From Chloromonas sp. AAM2 (taxonomy: Eukaryota > Chlorophyta > Chlorophyceae > Chlamydomonadales > Chlamydomonadaceae), in contig QAXH01006743.1 in the NCBI GenBank assembly GCA_004335635.1, forward strand, positions 82,116 through 146,115: a stretch of 64,000 nt of DNA. Direction: 5' to 3'. Under the pieces are notes generated by a model. It made no database searches. It had not been told where the DNA came from and saw only the letters and a program-made list of their open reading frames with translations. Shown in pieces: positions 25,201 through 34,502 of the stretch. Every line of letters begins with the position of its first letter. Within the stretch, counting starts at the first letter, position 1. Made by a program: the position numbers and the translations under genes.

Positions 25201-26981
25201 CTTGGCCGGTTTCTGAGCTGTGTGGATACAACAGTGCCTCTGTCAAGCCTCAAACCACGTGTACTAGTGGTGTCAACCAGAGCATCAACACTACGTGCTT
25301 GGCATGGTGGGTGCAAAATGATTGCGTTTGTGACAACCTGCCTCCCGTAGGACGAGTATATTCCATGGGGCACCTTGCGATATCTGATTGGCGAGGCCAT
25401 GTATGGCGGGCGTGTCTCCGACAGCTTCGATCGCCGCATCCTCACCACCTACCTCGACGAGTACCTCGGCGACTTCCTCTTCGACACTTTCCAGCCTTTC
25501 CACTTCTTCGTGAACAAGGACACGGACATCTGCGTGCCCCAGTCTGGTCATCGCGATAACTATGTGAAGGCCGTCGAGGGCTTGCCACTGGTGCAAAGCC
25601 CAGAGGTGTTTGGCTTGCATCAGAACGCGGACATTAGCTACTACACGAATAACACAAAGGCCATCTGGACAGATTTGGTGGACCTGCAGCCTCGCGTTGG
25701 TGGCTTGACAACGGTGGGTACCCATGATTGGGGCTGCAAAGCGCCCTGCCTGCAGGACATTTGTTGTCTTAGCCTGGTTCTGATATAAACAGCCTGGTTC
25801 TGATATAATCCCTTGCATGTTTGCGCGAATGCTTCACACACTCCTTTTTTTCTGAAGTCGGCCTGTTATCAACGAACAAATGCTTTCCAATTTCCTGGGT
25901 GCTAAAGTTGACCGAATTTCCTGCTGCCTGTTGCAGGGCGTGTCGCGTGAGGAGTTCATCAGTGGGGTGGCCAGGGACGTGGCGTCCAAGGTGCCGGAGC
26001 CCTTTGACCTGCCCTTGATCAAGAAGGAGATTGGCATCCCCAGCCCCACACAGGTACGGCCACACGAACCTCATCAGGGACATTGGTCGGAGGCAGAGCA
26101 GGCTGTTGGAATGGATAAACTGACGGTTTGCAAGCAAACGTTGGTTGGTCGACATTCGCCCAAGTACCTGATGCAGTCATTTGCTTCTACTCTGCGTCAG
26201 GGACAGACATCCAATCATGGCGCTGACTGAGCCGATGTTGTCTGCTTGTCCGTTGCTGCAGGTCGTTTTGCTCCAGGAGCTAGAGCGTTGGAACCGAGTT
26301 CTGGCAGTCATGTCCAGCAGCCTGAAGGACTTGCAGCGTGCATTGACTGGCGAGATCGGGTTCAGCAGCACGTTGGAAGAGCTGAGCAGCTCCCTGTACA
26401 ACGGCAAGCTACCAGCGATGTGGGCTTCCCTCAACCCTGCCACTGAGAAGCCGCTAGGGAGCTGGATGCTATGGTTCCAGAAGCGGTACCGGCAATACAA
26501 AGACTGGGCCGACAATGGGGAACCCAAGGTCATGTGGCTTTCGGGTTTGCACATTCCCGAGACATACATTGCCGCGTTGGTACAGGCAGCATGTCGCGAC
26601 AAGGGTTGGCCCTTGGATCGGAGCACCCTGTACACCAAGGTCACTCGCTTCACCGAAATGTCGCAGATCCCAGAAAAGCCCAAGTATGGGTGTTATGTGA
26701 GCGGCCTGTGCTTGGAGGGGGCTGGCTGGGACTTTGAAAAGTCGCAGCTACGTAAGCAGGACCCCAAGGTGCTCGTCACAGAGCTGCCTATCCTACAGAT
26801 CATTCCGATTGAAGCGAACAAGCTCAAACTTGCGAACACATTCCGATCGCCTGTTTACGTGACTCAGGCACGGCGCAATGCCATGGGTGTTGGTCTGGTG
26901 TTCGAGGCCGACTTGGCAACGGAGGAGCACTCGAGCCACTGGGTGCTCCAGGGAGTAGCCCTGGTTCTCAACACAGACTGA
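1170..26981 (+). CDS. DHC10: Axonemal dynein heavy chain, DNAH10/DHC10 class (I1 inner arm 1-beta)
   Basis: The gene has 56 exons with GT-AG introns; the reading frame is preserved at every junction and totals 14,001 nt, or 4666 aa. It encodes the force-generating heavy chain of a ciliary inner-arm dynein. Order: tail (residues 1-1327), linker (about 1328-1896), AAA1-AAA4 with four P-loops (near 2003, 2286, 2631 and 2987), coiled-coil stalk with microtubule-binding tip (3192-3556), AAA5, AAA6 and C-terminal domain. Assignment to DNAH10 rather than outer-arm or other inner-arm chains rests on the tail string [13 protein letters not shown], the AAA2 segment [17 protein letters not shown] plus SRCGMV, and the ending SHWVLQG...LN-x-D, all as recalled for DNAH10. 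Its Chlamydomonas counterpart is the 1-beta chain of dynein f/I1 (IDA2). The start ATG at 1170 opens MADLRRLEW; no upstream in-frame candidate is better. Exon coordinates are in the domain entries that follow. Confidence 0.93.
3911..8293 (+). other. DHC10: DHC10 exons 7-15: tail (DHC_N1 region)
   Basis: Exons 3911-4168, 4536-4794, 4941-5092, 5272-5868, 6051-6272, 6384-6596, 6797-7432, 7679-7857 and 8089-8293 encode residues 421-1327. This is the stem that dimerises heavy chains and binds intermediate chains. Family-like strings include [28 protein letters not shown] and PPVAGAI. The first 14 residues of exon 7 depend on the acceptor at 3910; an earlier acceptor would lengthen the exon. Confidence 0.85.
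4169..4238 (+). repeat. (GT)n microsatellites beginning at the intron 7 splice donor
   Basis: Exon 7 ends CACCAG and intron 7 begins at once with about 15 GT units. About 50 bp later GCACCAG plus a second GT run repeats the same context, followed by GTAAGTGTG. The donor of exon 7 is therefore part of the simple repeat. Confidence 0.9.
8363..8648. repeat. CGTATACG/CGTATGCG palindromic clusters in intron 15
   Basis: Intron 15 (8294-8931, among the longest in the gene) holds two clusters rich in alternating purine-pyrimidine units such as GTATACGTATGCATATACG, at 8363-8402 and 8615-8648. They are partly self-complementary. No protein is encoded here. Confidence 0.7.
8932..12575 (+). other. DHC10: DHC10 exons 16-24: linker (DHC_N2)
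   Basis: Exons 8932-9030, 9244-9483, 9854-10083, 10353-10578, 10854-11010, 11188-11402, 11562-11738, 12034-12227 and 12407-12575 encode residues about 1328-1896. The linker is the lever that swings across the AAA ring. Hallmarks visible are [45 protein letters not shown] and [14 protein letters not shown], in the usual dynein order. Confidence 0.9.
12754..14133 (+). other. DHC10: DHC10 exons 25-27: AAA1, main ATPase site
   Basis: Exons 12754-13087, 13182-13490 and 13691-14133 encode residues about 1897-2258. The Walker A loop [13 protein letters not shown] is split by intron 25 inside the second Gly codon of GTG. Walker B is [10 protein letters not shown]. Sensor-region strings [19 protein letters not shown] and LKALFRPV follow. 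All catalytic residues expected for ATP hydrolysis are present. Confidence 0.95.
14246..15325 (+). other. DHC10: DHC10 exons 28-30: AAA2
   Basis: Exons 14246-14550, 14807-14942 and 15113-15325 encode residues about 2259-2476. The P-loop is GQTGGGKT. The segment [20 protein letters not shown] and the string [19 protein letters not shown] are nearly those recalled for DNAH10. The end reads [14 protein letters not shown]. Confidence 0.93.
15524..18207 (+). other. DHC10: DHC10 exons 31-37: AAA3
   Basis: Exons 15524-15694, 15871-16109, 16318-16708, 16876-16998, 17270-17478, 17717-17896 and 18009-18207 encode residues about 2477-2980. The P-loop is GESGTAKT and Walker B is [17 protein letters not shown] and NPVDPRF follow in the normal order, then [12 protein letters not shown]. 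Confidence 0.93.
18444..19781 (+). other. DHC10: DHC10 exons 38-41: AAA4
   Basis: Exons 18444-18594, 18846-18999, 19211-19367 and 19611-19781 encode residues about 2981-3191. The P-loop [16 protein letters not shown] is typical of AAA4. The Walker B equivalent is [33 protein letters not shown] crosses intron 40. Confidence 0.93.
19991..21618 (+). other. DHC10: DHC10 exons 42-46: stalk coiled coil and microtubule-binding domain
   Basis: Exons 19991-20227, 20363-20596, 20678-20809, 20961-21149 and 21316-21618 encode residues about 3192-3556. Exons 42-43 form the outgoing helix, rich in Ala, Glu and Lys heptads. Exons 44-45 hold the microtubule-binding tip, with [18 protein letters not shown] and [10 protein letters not shown]. 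Exon 46 is the returning helix, [17 protein letters not shown]. The acceptor of exon 42 (19990) has a weak pyrimidine tract, so a few residues there are uncertain. Confidence 0.9.
21799..22957 (+). other. DHC10: DHC10 exons 47-49: AAA5
   Basis: Exons 21799-22050, 22286-22579 and 22748-22957 encode residues about 3557-3808. [16 protein letters not shown] and [17 protein letters not shown] are standard AAA5 landmarks. As in other dyneins, no Walker A motif is visible, so this module should be structural. Confidence 0.92.
23173..26981 (+). other. DHC10: DHC10 exons 50-56: AAA6 and C-terminal domain
   Basis: Exons 23173-23315, 23471-23804, 24033-24815, 25029-25145, 25351-25713, 25937-26053 and 26262-26981 encode residues about 3809-4666. 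Landmarks are [61 protein letters not shown] and the ending [16 protein letters not shown]. The long single-exon end (exon 56, 239 codons plus TGA) closes a full-length C-terminal domain. Confidence 0.95.
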
Positions 26982-28372
26982 GTGAAGGGCGGCAGAAAGC
27001 TGTTAAATTGGGTGATCAGCGGCTTAACCAACGGTCTGCGTCATAAGTTGATGCCTTTTATGTTTTGTTCGGTGCCCCATTCGCTGGAAGTTGCTCGCAA
27101 ATGAAAGCAACTTCTTGAACTTCTCACACTTTTGTGTTTGTGTGTTTGTTGGTAGAGGTAGCAATATTGCACCTTGAGTGCCTGCAACGTGGCGATCCAC
27201 ACTGCCCCAACCATGAATGATAAACGCTATGCAGCGGTGCCTGAACAGTAGCAGCGCGTTTCTTGTAGATGGGTAGCTGTTAGACGGGGTAGAGTAGATG
27301 ACTTTACTGGTTCGTTACACATGCAGCAGCAAGCTAGCCAGGTCTTTGGACAGCGTGGGCATAGGCTAGACTTTAGACATTTTGAAGTGTGCCGATTCAT
27401 TTTGATTTCTGCCATTTTGCAGAAGGTGTTTACTTAATGGCGCCTTGTACTAGAGTGCTTGCGGGTTCCATATTCATTGTAAAGCGTACTGACCTCCTTT
27501 TCAAACCATCGACTGGCACCAGAGCAATCGTGGCAGCTGTGGGATAGTCTGCAAGTGCTTGAGCAGCAGCTGCTCGGATTGCGAGGATGTTCTTGTACGG
27601 GCAGTAGATGCACGCATTAGAATTTGCATTAGTAAGCGATCATGCATTAGTAAGCAATCGGCCCGACGCTGTACTTCAGAAAGTCCATTTCGCTTGCATT
27701 GGAGTGTCCGAGCAATCGACCAAGCACTAACAACAACTGTGAAGTAATGCCAATTCTGAAACCCACAGGTTTACAGCCCGTTTGCAGGCAAAACCACGTC
27801 AGGGGTCTATTCTTTCTCTCAAGTTGCCACAGCAGGAGCTAGGGTGCACAATTGCGCGGTTTGGGCAAACATTTTATAAACTTTTCGTAACTAGCGCGCG
27901 GCATTTCGTCTGTTTCAAGCCGACCTCCTCAAGCGCGGCGGGTCCCTGCCATAGTGGGCGGCTGTCATCGAAGCGCAGCTGATCAGGCCGCGGCTGGATG
28001 CCGCTGGGTACGTGGGCTGCTGCTAGTGCTCCGGCTGATGCATCACAGCCCTTAAAAATAAAGGCTGCCATTGATGGCCCAAACATCTGGCCAAATTTTT
28101 CGCAACCGTGGCGCCCACTCAGTGACTGTTTAAAACTGTTATGACTGTTTGCACAATTACTAATGATGAATTCGGGATCCCTATGCATATATTCAGCTCT
28201 AACAGAATGCACGTTGCAGTACAGGCTTCTCGAACAGTACTTTGCGGCCGCCCAACAGAACCCAAAACACCTGGAAACGTCGCCATGCACGTGACTAGTT
28301 GATGGTCGAGGAGTGTTTTGAGCGCAGAAGAGGGAAGTCAGCTGTTGCGTTGTGCGCGACAAGCTCATCGCG
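26982..28372. other. DHC10 3' UTR and intergenic region before DUS1
   Basis: TGTAA at 27478-27482 is the best poly(A) signal for DHC10, about 500 bp past its stop. The rest has no recognisable gene. An 18-bp unit beginning TGCATTAGTAAGC is tandemly duplicated at 27625-27660. The DUS1 promoter should lie just before 28373. Confidence 0.55.
27478..27482 (+). terminator. TGTAA poly(A) signal, DHC10
   Basis: First TGTAA on the coding strand that I found after the DHC10 stop at 26981. It would give a 3' UTR of about 500 nt. Confidence 0.45.
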
Positions 28373-30803
28373 ATGGCAGGAGAAGTGGCGCTGGCAGCTG
28401 TAGCCGTTGCCGGTGGCGACGCCAGCGTGCAAGGCGAAGGTGCACCAAGCCACATGGAAAAGGCCTGGGAGTTCTTCAGGCGCATGGGCTCTCCAAAGTT
28501 CCATGTAGCCCCTATGGTTGACCAGGTACACAACCAGGAGGGGCGCTGGCACTGGCAGCTGGCCTGACATTGCACCAATTCGACGTACAGCTACAACGCC
28601 TGCATTAAATCAAATAACAGAAGCAGTGAAATAGCATGCAATGTTACGCTTGTCCATATTGCAGTCTGAGCTGCCTTTCAGACGCTTGTGCCGCAAATAC
28701 GGTGCAACCTGCGCCTACACACCCATGTTCCATGCTCGTTTGTTTTGTGAGGACCCCAAGTACAGGTGAGCAGGCACACCACTCAGAGTACCTTTCAGAG
28801 CTCGCTGGCCAGATGAGAAGTCACTTTGATCCTGCCCAGGAGCATGTGCTGTGCACTTTCCTGGGCATGCCCAGCACAGCGGTAGCACTGAATTGCGGCT
28901 CGCATGCTGCCCTGCTGCTCACCACAGGGCAGAGATATTTACAACATGCGAGGGCGACAGACCCTTGCTGGTTCAGTTCTGCGCCAATGACCCCAACCAC
29001 TTGGTCAAGGCAGCCAATCTGGCTGCACCGCACGCAGACGCCATCGACATCAACTTTGGATGCCCACAGCGCATTGCAAAGTCGGTTGGTTATTCATCAC
29101 TTCATTCATGTCAAGCTATCTGGTGTGGGACAGCGTCAAAAGAACGACTGCAGGATGGGTGCAAATGATCGCGGGGTGCCACTTGTGTTGTAGTTATCTT
29201 CCTCATCAGCTAATATTGACAAGACCAGTGTAAGGGAAGGAGGGCTAGCAGCATCATTGCTGTCCTTGCATGCGCTGCGGAGCCATGTGTCACTCACACA
29301 TCCCTCTGTTCTGTGCTGCAGGCGTGGTAGCTACGGTGCATTCCTTATGGATGACCTCAAGCTTGTTGAGCGCCTTGTCACCTCCCTGGTACAGGTACGG
29401 ACCAACGTGGTGTGCTTGGAACACAGCAACCCAGCCACTGGTGTCCCGGCAGCCATGTCAATGAAGCGTGTACATGGACTATACACAAGCGCAGCAGTGC
29501 AGAAGCGGCATAGGCTGGGTTAGCAGGGGCGTGCGTGGCTGCCATGTGGCAGGTGTAACATGGCACAGGACTCAGGGAGCGTGCACCTCAAGGCTGCCAA
29601 CACTGCTGCCAAGCAACTGGCACCTTTCCCTCTGTCTGCCATGCAGGGTGTGTCTATCCCAGTGACGTGCAAAATCCGCGTGTTCCCTCGCTTGGAGGAC
29701 ACACTCGCTTACGCACGCATGATTGAGCGCAGCGGCTGCAGTGTGCTAGCAGTGCATGGGCGCACGCGCGAGCAGAAGAACAACACCACCACACGAGCGG
29801 ACTGGAACCAGATCAAGGCCGTTAAGGAGGTGGGTGGGAAGGCACCTGATGCAACTGACATGACGCAAATGAAAACCGTAGACAAGCGTCTAACTGTTTT
29901 CTGATTGTGGCTTTCAGGCCGGCCAGTTTCCTGTGCTCCCAGTTGCTCAGGTGCACTAGTCTGCTGCACCCTCAGGCAGGTGCGACCTACATTCTTTGTA
30001 CGTGCCATGTTACAGCGCAAAAACTGGTCCTGGTGTGCAATGATGCACACAAGGAGCACGTGGTCAGCCCCGCTGACCACACCCACCTGATTTTGGTCAC
30101 CTCAAGGCCATGCACTGCTGTCCGTAAGCAGCAATAACCGGCGCACTCCGCGCCTCTCCTACCCCTGCAGTTGTGAACCTCCTGCAACGTGTGCCTGGTT
30201 GCCCGTTTGTCTTGTCTGCAGGCGCTTCGCATTCCTGTGCTGGCCAACGGCAACATCCGCACCCTGCAGGACGCACTCGACCTCATGGCCTTCACGGGCG
30301 CTGACGGGGTGCTGTCGGCCGAGTCCCTGCTCGAGGACCCAGCGCTGTTCAGCCCATGCAGGGCCATGCCGGGGGTAAGGGGGCAGTCAGTGGCCACGTG
30401 CATGGGCTTGGGCTTCAGGCGACGTCAGGGCCAATCGAGCAGCATGAACAGCATGGTCGTACGTGCAAGATCGATGACCGGATGTTAGTGCATGCAGGGT
30501 CATCAAATCTTTACGTCAGTTCTTTGTGGTCACTGTACAATCAAGTGCCAACGCATCGTCTTGACATCGGCTTCTCGCCTCCTGGCACCTGATGTGGTCT
30601 GTGCACGTTCAGGGTGCTCACCGCTCCCTGGACCGCATCCTGCACTGCCTTGAGTACCTGGAGATGTGCCGCGAAACACCCACTGCGCTGCGCATGGTGC
30701 GCGGCCACATCCACAAGCTGTGCGGACCCTGGCTGTCCGAGTACACGGACCTGCGGGACCAGCTCAACCGGGGACAGGGCGGACTGGAGGTGCGTCTGGC
30801 GCG

Positions 30804-30862
<59 letters not shown>

Positions 30863-31784
30863 GCACGCACTGGGTGCGTGTCTCATGTACACGCTTTGAG
30901 GCCATGGCACGCGATAGCGTCTTGTTCAGGTCGTCCACATTGCACTTCGTGCAGCCTAATGTACGACGAGCGCGTTTTAGCGAGAGACACACACACACAA
31001 ACACACAAACACAAACACACAAACACGGTAGTGAGTGCATGTCTCATGCACGCTTTGACGTCAGGCCATGGCATGAAACAACGCCTTGTTCGGTTCGTCA
31101 GTTTGTGCAGTTTAACGTCCCAATTGGTGTCGAAGTGTTGGCATGCTCGCTGCAGGGGTACTTGAGTTTGATACACGAGCTGGACCAGCGTGTGCGATCA
31201 TCCGGGCGGGAGGAGCCCGTGCCCGTCATTCCCCCGCGTGTGCTCGCCCGCATGGCGCAGGAAGAAGCACGCAAGGTGTGCAGAAGAGGTGCCCGTGTAT
31301 ATCCATCTGTCACAATCGTTTCCAAATTCGAACACCTACTGAAGCTATCTACCCTGCTGCACTTGAATGTAGTGCATCTCAGGAAATGCCACATTTGTTT
31401 ACATCTGTGCAACACTGTATTGCGCTGATTCAAATGTATGTGTGTGCGTGTGTGTCTCTGGCTGTGCAGGCTGCCATGGAGGAGCAGGAGCGAGAGGCCG
31501 CGGCACTTGGTGCACTACCAGCCGCAGGCGCCTCCCCGCCCGCAGGCGCAACACAAGGCAATGACACAAGTGCAGGCGGGCCTGAAGCCACGCCCGTGCT
31601 ACAGCCATCAGCAAACGGCGAGCCCATGGCCCTGCCTGGGACTGGCCAGGCTGACGATGGGGAGGGTGTGCAGGGAGCATGCAAAAAGCGGAAGGGTGAA
31701 CTGGGGGACACCGTTGTTGTGCTGAACGGCACAGGTGCGCAACCCACTGCTGCACAACCTGTGGTTTGTGCTGACTGCCACTGA
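28373..31784 (+). CDS. DUS1: tRNA-dihydrouridine synthase, DUS1 type (D16/D17)
   Basis: A flavoenzyme that reduces uridines in the tRNA D-loop. Nine exons in constant frame: 28373-28525, 28665-28765, 28928-29080, 29322-29394, 29647-29829, 30222-30374, 30613-30789, 31156-31275 and 31470-31784; 475 aa. [17 protein letters not shown] opens the FMN barrel. [17 protein letters not shown] carries the catalytic Cys (about residue 130). [19 protein letters not shown] and PVLANGNI match the eukaryotic Dus1 branch rather than Dus2 or Dus3, and no zinc finger is seen. The last exon encodes a low-complexity Ala/Gly/Pro tail with a KKRKG basic patch. Start uses ATG at 28373; another in-frame ATG lies 27 codons later. 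The donor-like ACAG|GTGCGC at 31734 leaves open a further exon. Confidence 0.88.
30803..30870. repeat. (CA)n microsatellite, DUS1 intron 7
   Basis: About 68 bp of nearly pure CA, degrading to GCAC at the end, starting some 14 bp inside intron 7. A second CA/CAAA-rich patch lies at about 30991-31026 in the same intron. Confidence 0.95.
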
Positions 31785-33643
31785 TTTGCAAATGTTTAGC
31801 AAGACTTTGTGGGGGCTGCATTGCTCAGGGCACATGCCACATCAAGTGGAGAGACGGTTGTGGGCGTGCAAACAAGCAGGGGTTTGGCCTGTCCACCTGG
31901 CCTTCTGTTCTTTGTGAGCAGTGAGCTCCAGGGCATGTGTGCATGAATGGCAACATGAAGCGGTAGCTCTCTGTGCATAAGCCTGTGGATTATGATGTGG
32001 TTATGTATGGCAGGTAGGGCATTCGGGACTTGGCAGACTTTTGGTGACTTGACCGCTTGATATTATTGCACATCAAGATCGAAGCAGTGATCTTGAAGCT
32101 AGAGCAAGGGTGAGCAGCTCCGTGGAATGGAGGGACACAGGATTTAGTCTGCAGTTATTCGATGGTCTTATTTATATAGCAATACGGCTTTGTGCAGGAT
32201 GAGGGATGGTAATAGATTTAGGGGCATGGATGACACGCGAGGTACGGAGTTGATCAGACGCTTCCAGGTTCCTGATACAAGAGTCCTATCAGAGTGGTTA
32301 TTGTTGAGTGGAGTATGCATTCCCAGCAGTGAATTGCAATTGCTTAGATGGCTTGCCAGGACGTGCCATGCAGAAGCAGGGTGGTGTGCTGTGGCGTTAC
32401 CGATTAGTCTGGGCCACAGCTAGACCTGTATCTGCCTCTCAATCCACGAGAGCCTGTGCCTTTTTTTTGCTTTTTTTTCTGCTTGGGTTTCCCAACATGC
32501 AGCTCTCAATGCGCTGTATCATGACACTGTGTCATGACGAAGTGCAAGCCGTTTGGAAACGGTGACTCACATGGGCGGCGCACAGCTATTTGAGGCCGGG
32601 CCTGGCACGCAAGCAGGCTATCCTTCCAAGAGGGCGTTCGCGCCCTCTGGTTTTGCGGATGATGAGTGGGATCATCAACCAACAACATGGTTGAGACAAG
32701 AGGCTCTCATACCTTGTTACTACCTCTTGTATTCCATCTGACAAGCAAAACCAACACGATTACCCTCTTGGAAGGCAAAGAAATGGCTGAATGGTCTCGG
32801 CTGTGGCCACATCGTGAGGGCAGGCCCGGATAGTGAGATCTGCCAAGGCAAGGTGCAGCGCATTTCCTCTCTCGGCCCCTTTCCTACCCATACTAGCCAC
32901 GATTAAAATACATGCATAACATAGCTGGCAGGACACGTATCGACAGTGTGAGGTTGTGGACAGGGTCGGCGGCACGAATACATGTCGATGCTCTTGTCGC
33001 ACGCCTCAGACTGCATCAATCCATACCCTCCATCGTACCTTTGCGCGAGCTCGTACACTGACCAGTCGACGGCAGGACGAGACCGGTGACCATGCATTTC
33101 CCATGCTGTCACCCCATGATCATGTTGCACTCTGTCAATTCAGTTGCAACTCTGTCATTCAGGTGCCCATGCACAAAATGACCCTGTGTGCCTCACATCA
33201 GGCATCTGCACATGCTGCTGCCGTTGTGCAAGCGTTGAGAAGCTCAGAGCTCTGGTAGTATCTTGATAGCTAACCACGTTGCCACTGCCAGGCTCATAGA
33301 GGCTTGATGCGTTTGCCACCAACAATTTACTCCGCTTGAGTTGGGCAACGACTTGGCCATGATTGCTATGGACACAATATTGGTGGTTAAGAGACCCACC
33401 ATGGGGTGCATTCCCCCTTGCATTTGATAGGTGACTAGGCCATTCGGATACACAGCCATTCGGTAATAAAGCCTGTCACTGCATGTGTTAATCACCTTGC
33501 ATCAACGCAGCTGTTACGGTGCAACGTTTGCCTGCTTGTCTGGTCATGAGCAAGGTTTGCACCTTAAGGTGAGATTACACGGCCTGACGCACTGCACGTG
33601 ATGAGCAAAGCCAATGTAAAGTAGGTTTGATACCACTCGTAAC

Positions 33644-33736
33644 GGTGTCTCCAGAAGGACGGTGTCTCCAGAAGGACAGTTGTGTGTCGCCATGCCAAAA
33701 TGGGGATGCCCCTGACAAAATGGGGATGCCCCTGAC
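33644..33736. repeat. Two adjacent short tandem duplications
   Basis: A 17-bp unit GGTGTCTCCAGAAGGAC occurs twice in a row (33644-33677). After 19 bp a 20-bp unit beginning AAAATGGGGATGCCCCT occurs twice, perfectly (33697-33736). Each second unit contains GGGGATGCCCC, itself a near palindrome. Confidence 0.9.
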
Positions 33737-33883
33737 AATGGTAATGATATTACCCCTCGGCCCCGCCAAATGTTTTCAATTGACATGCGTACATGTGTGG
33801 TGGTTCCATGTGCCATCCAGTCACCTGTCCAGTCACCTGGCCACACTGCAGTGGTGACACGTGCCACAGTTTGCCACAGGTAA

Positions 33884-33888
33884 TTACA
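33884..33888 (-). terminator. Possible TGTAA poly(A) signal, accD
   Basis: TGTAA on the minus strand about 615 bp past the accD stop. It is the nearest one I found, but the distance is long, so this is tentative. Confidence 0.3.
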
Positions 33889-34502
33889 AGATGGTCAGCA
33901 ATTGAAGGAATTCAAGAGTCACCAACATTCAAGAGGCACCACAACGTCAGCAGGGAATGCATGTCTGCCTAGTTGTTGTGAAAATGTGTTATAGAGATGA
34001 TATGTGATCAGGGAGTCTGCCTTCCAGTCATTGTAGCAGTTATGTGCTTGCAGCCATAGTCACGTGATACGATTATGCAAAGCCATTTCCGACCTCCCTC
34101 TACAGTGGCTCACTCCATGCGTCCTGGGCCCGGGCGTGACAGCACCCGGGCTTGCTTGCATCATCTGCCACGCACTCGGTTTAAAACACAAAATGACAAT
34201 CTGCAAGACCACTGGATTATGCCACTCCCAGCTCAGCAAAACCTGGGGCCCACAATACCACGCTCAGGGTAGCCAGCAAGTGCGCAAGCACCCAACAACA
34301 CCTTTGAGGTTCAGATCAGAAAAACGCATTGCCTGTCAAACCATGCGGCACTGCATTGAATTCCAGCTTGGATTTGGTAGGCATTTAGGTTGCGTACAGC
34401 TCTCAACACATATATTGTTCGCTGTGCCTTCAGCGCCTGCATCCCGCATCCTCTTTGCTAAGGCAAAACACTGAAGTGCCTGCCTGGGTTCCCCTGAGTG
34501 CC

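Larger units (their letters stand above)
31785..34502. other. Gene-free spacer between convergent DUS1 and accD
   Basis: About 2.7 kb with only short, incoherent open frames on both strands. It contains a hairpin GAGGGCGTTCGCGCCCTC near 32630 and short tandem duplications at 33644-33736. No tRNA or conserved protein segment was seen. It should carry the two 3' UTRs. Confidence 0.55.

Noticed and set aside
1170..26981. Outer-arm gamma heavy chain (ODA2/DNAH5-8) identity for the large dynein
   Set aside because: First impression from general dynein motifs. The tail string [13 protein letters not shown], the AAA2 segment and the C-terminal LN-x-D ending fit DNAH10, and DNAH5/8 end differently as I recall them.
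28168..28185. GAATTCGGGATCC, resembling a cloning polylinker
   Set aside because: Only EcoRI- and BamHI-like sites, no further vector sequence, and the flanks are ordinary genomic sequence before DUS1. A coincidence.
30592..31165. Long Thr/His repeat proteins across the CA tract
   Set aside because: Produced by translating the (CA)n microsatellite through DUS1 intron 7; splice sites on both sides exclude it from the protein.
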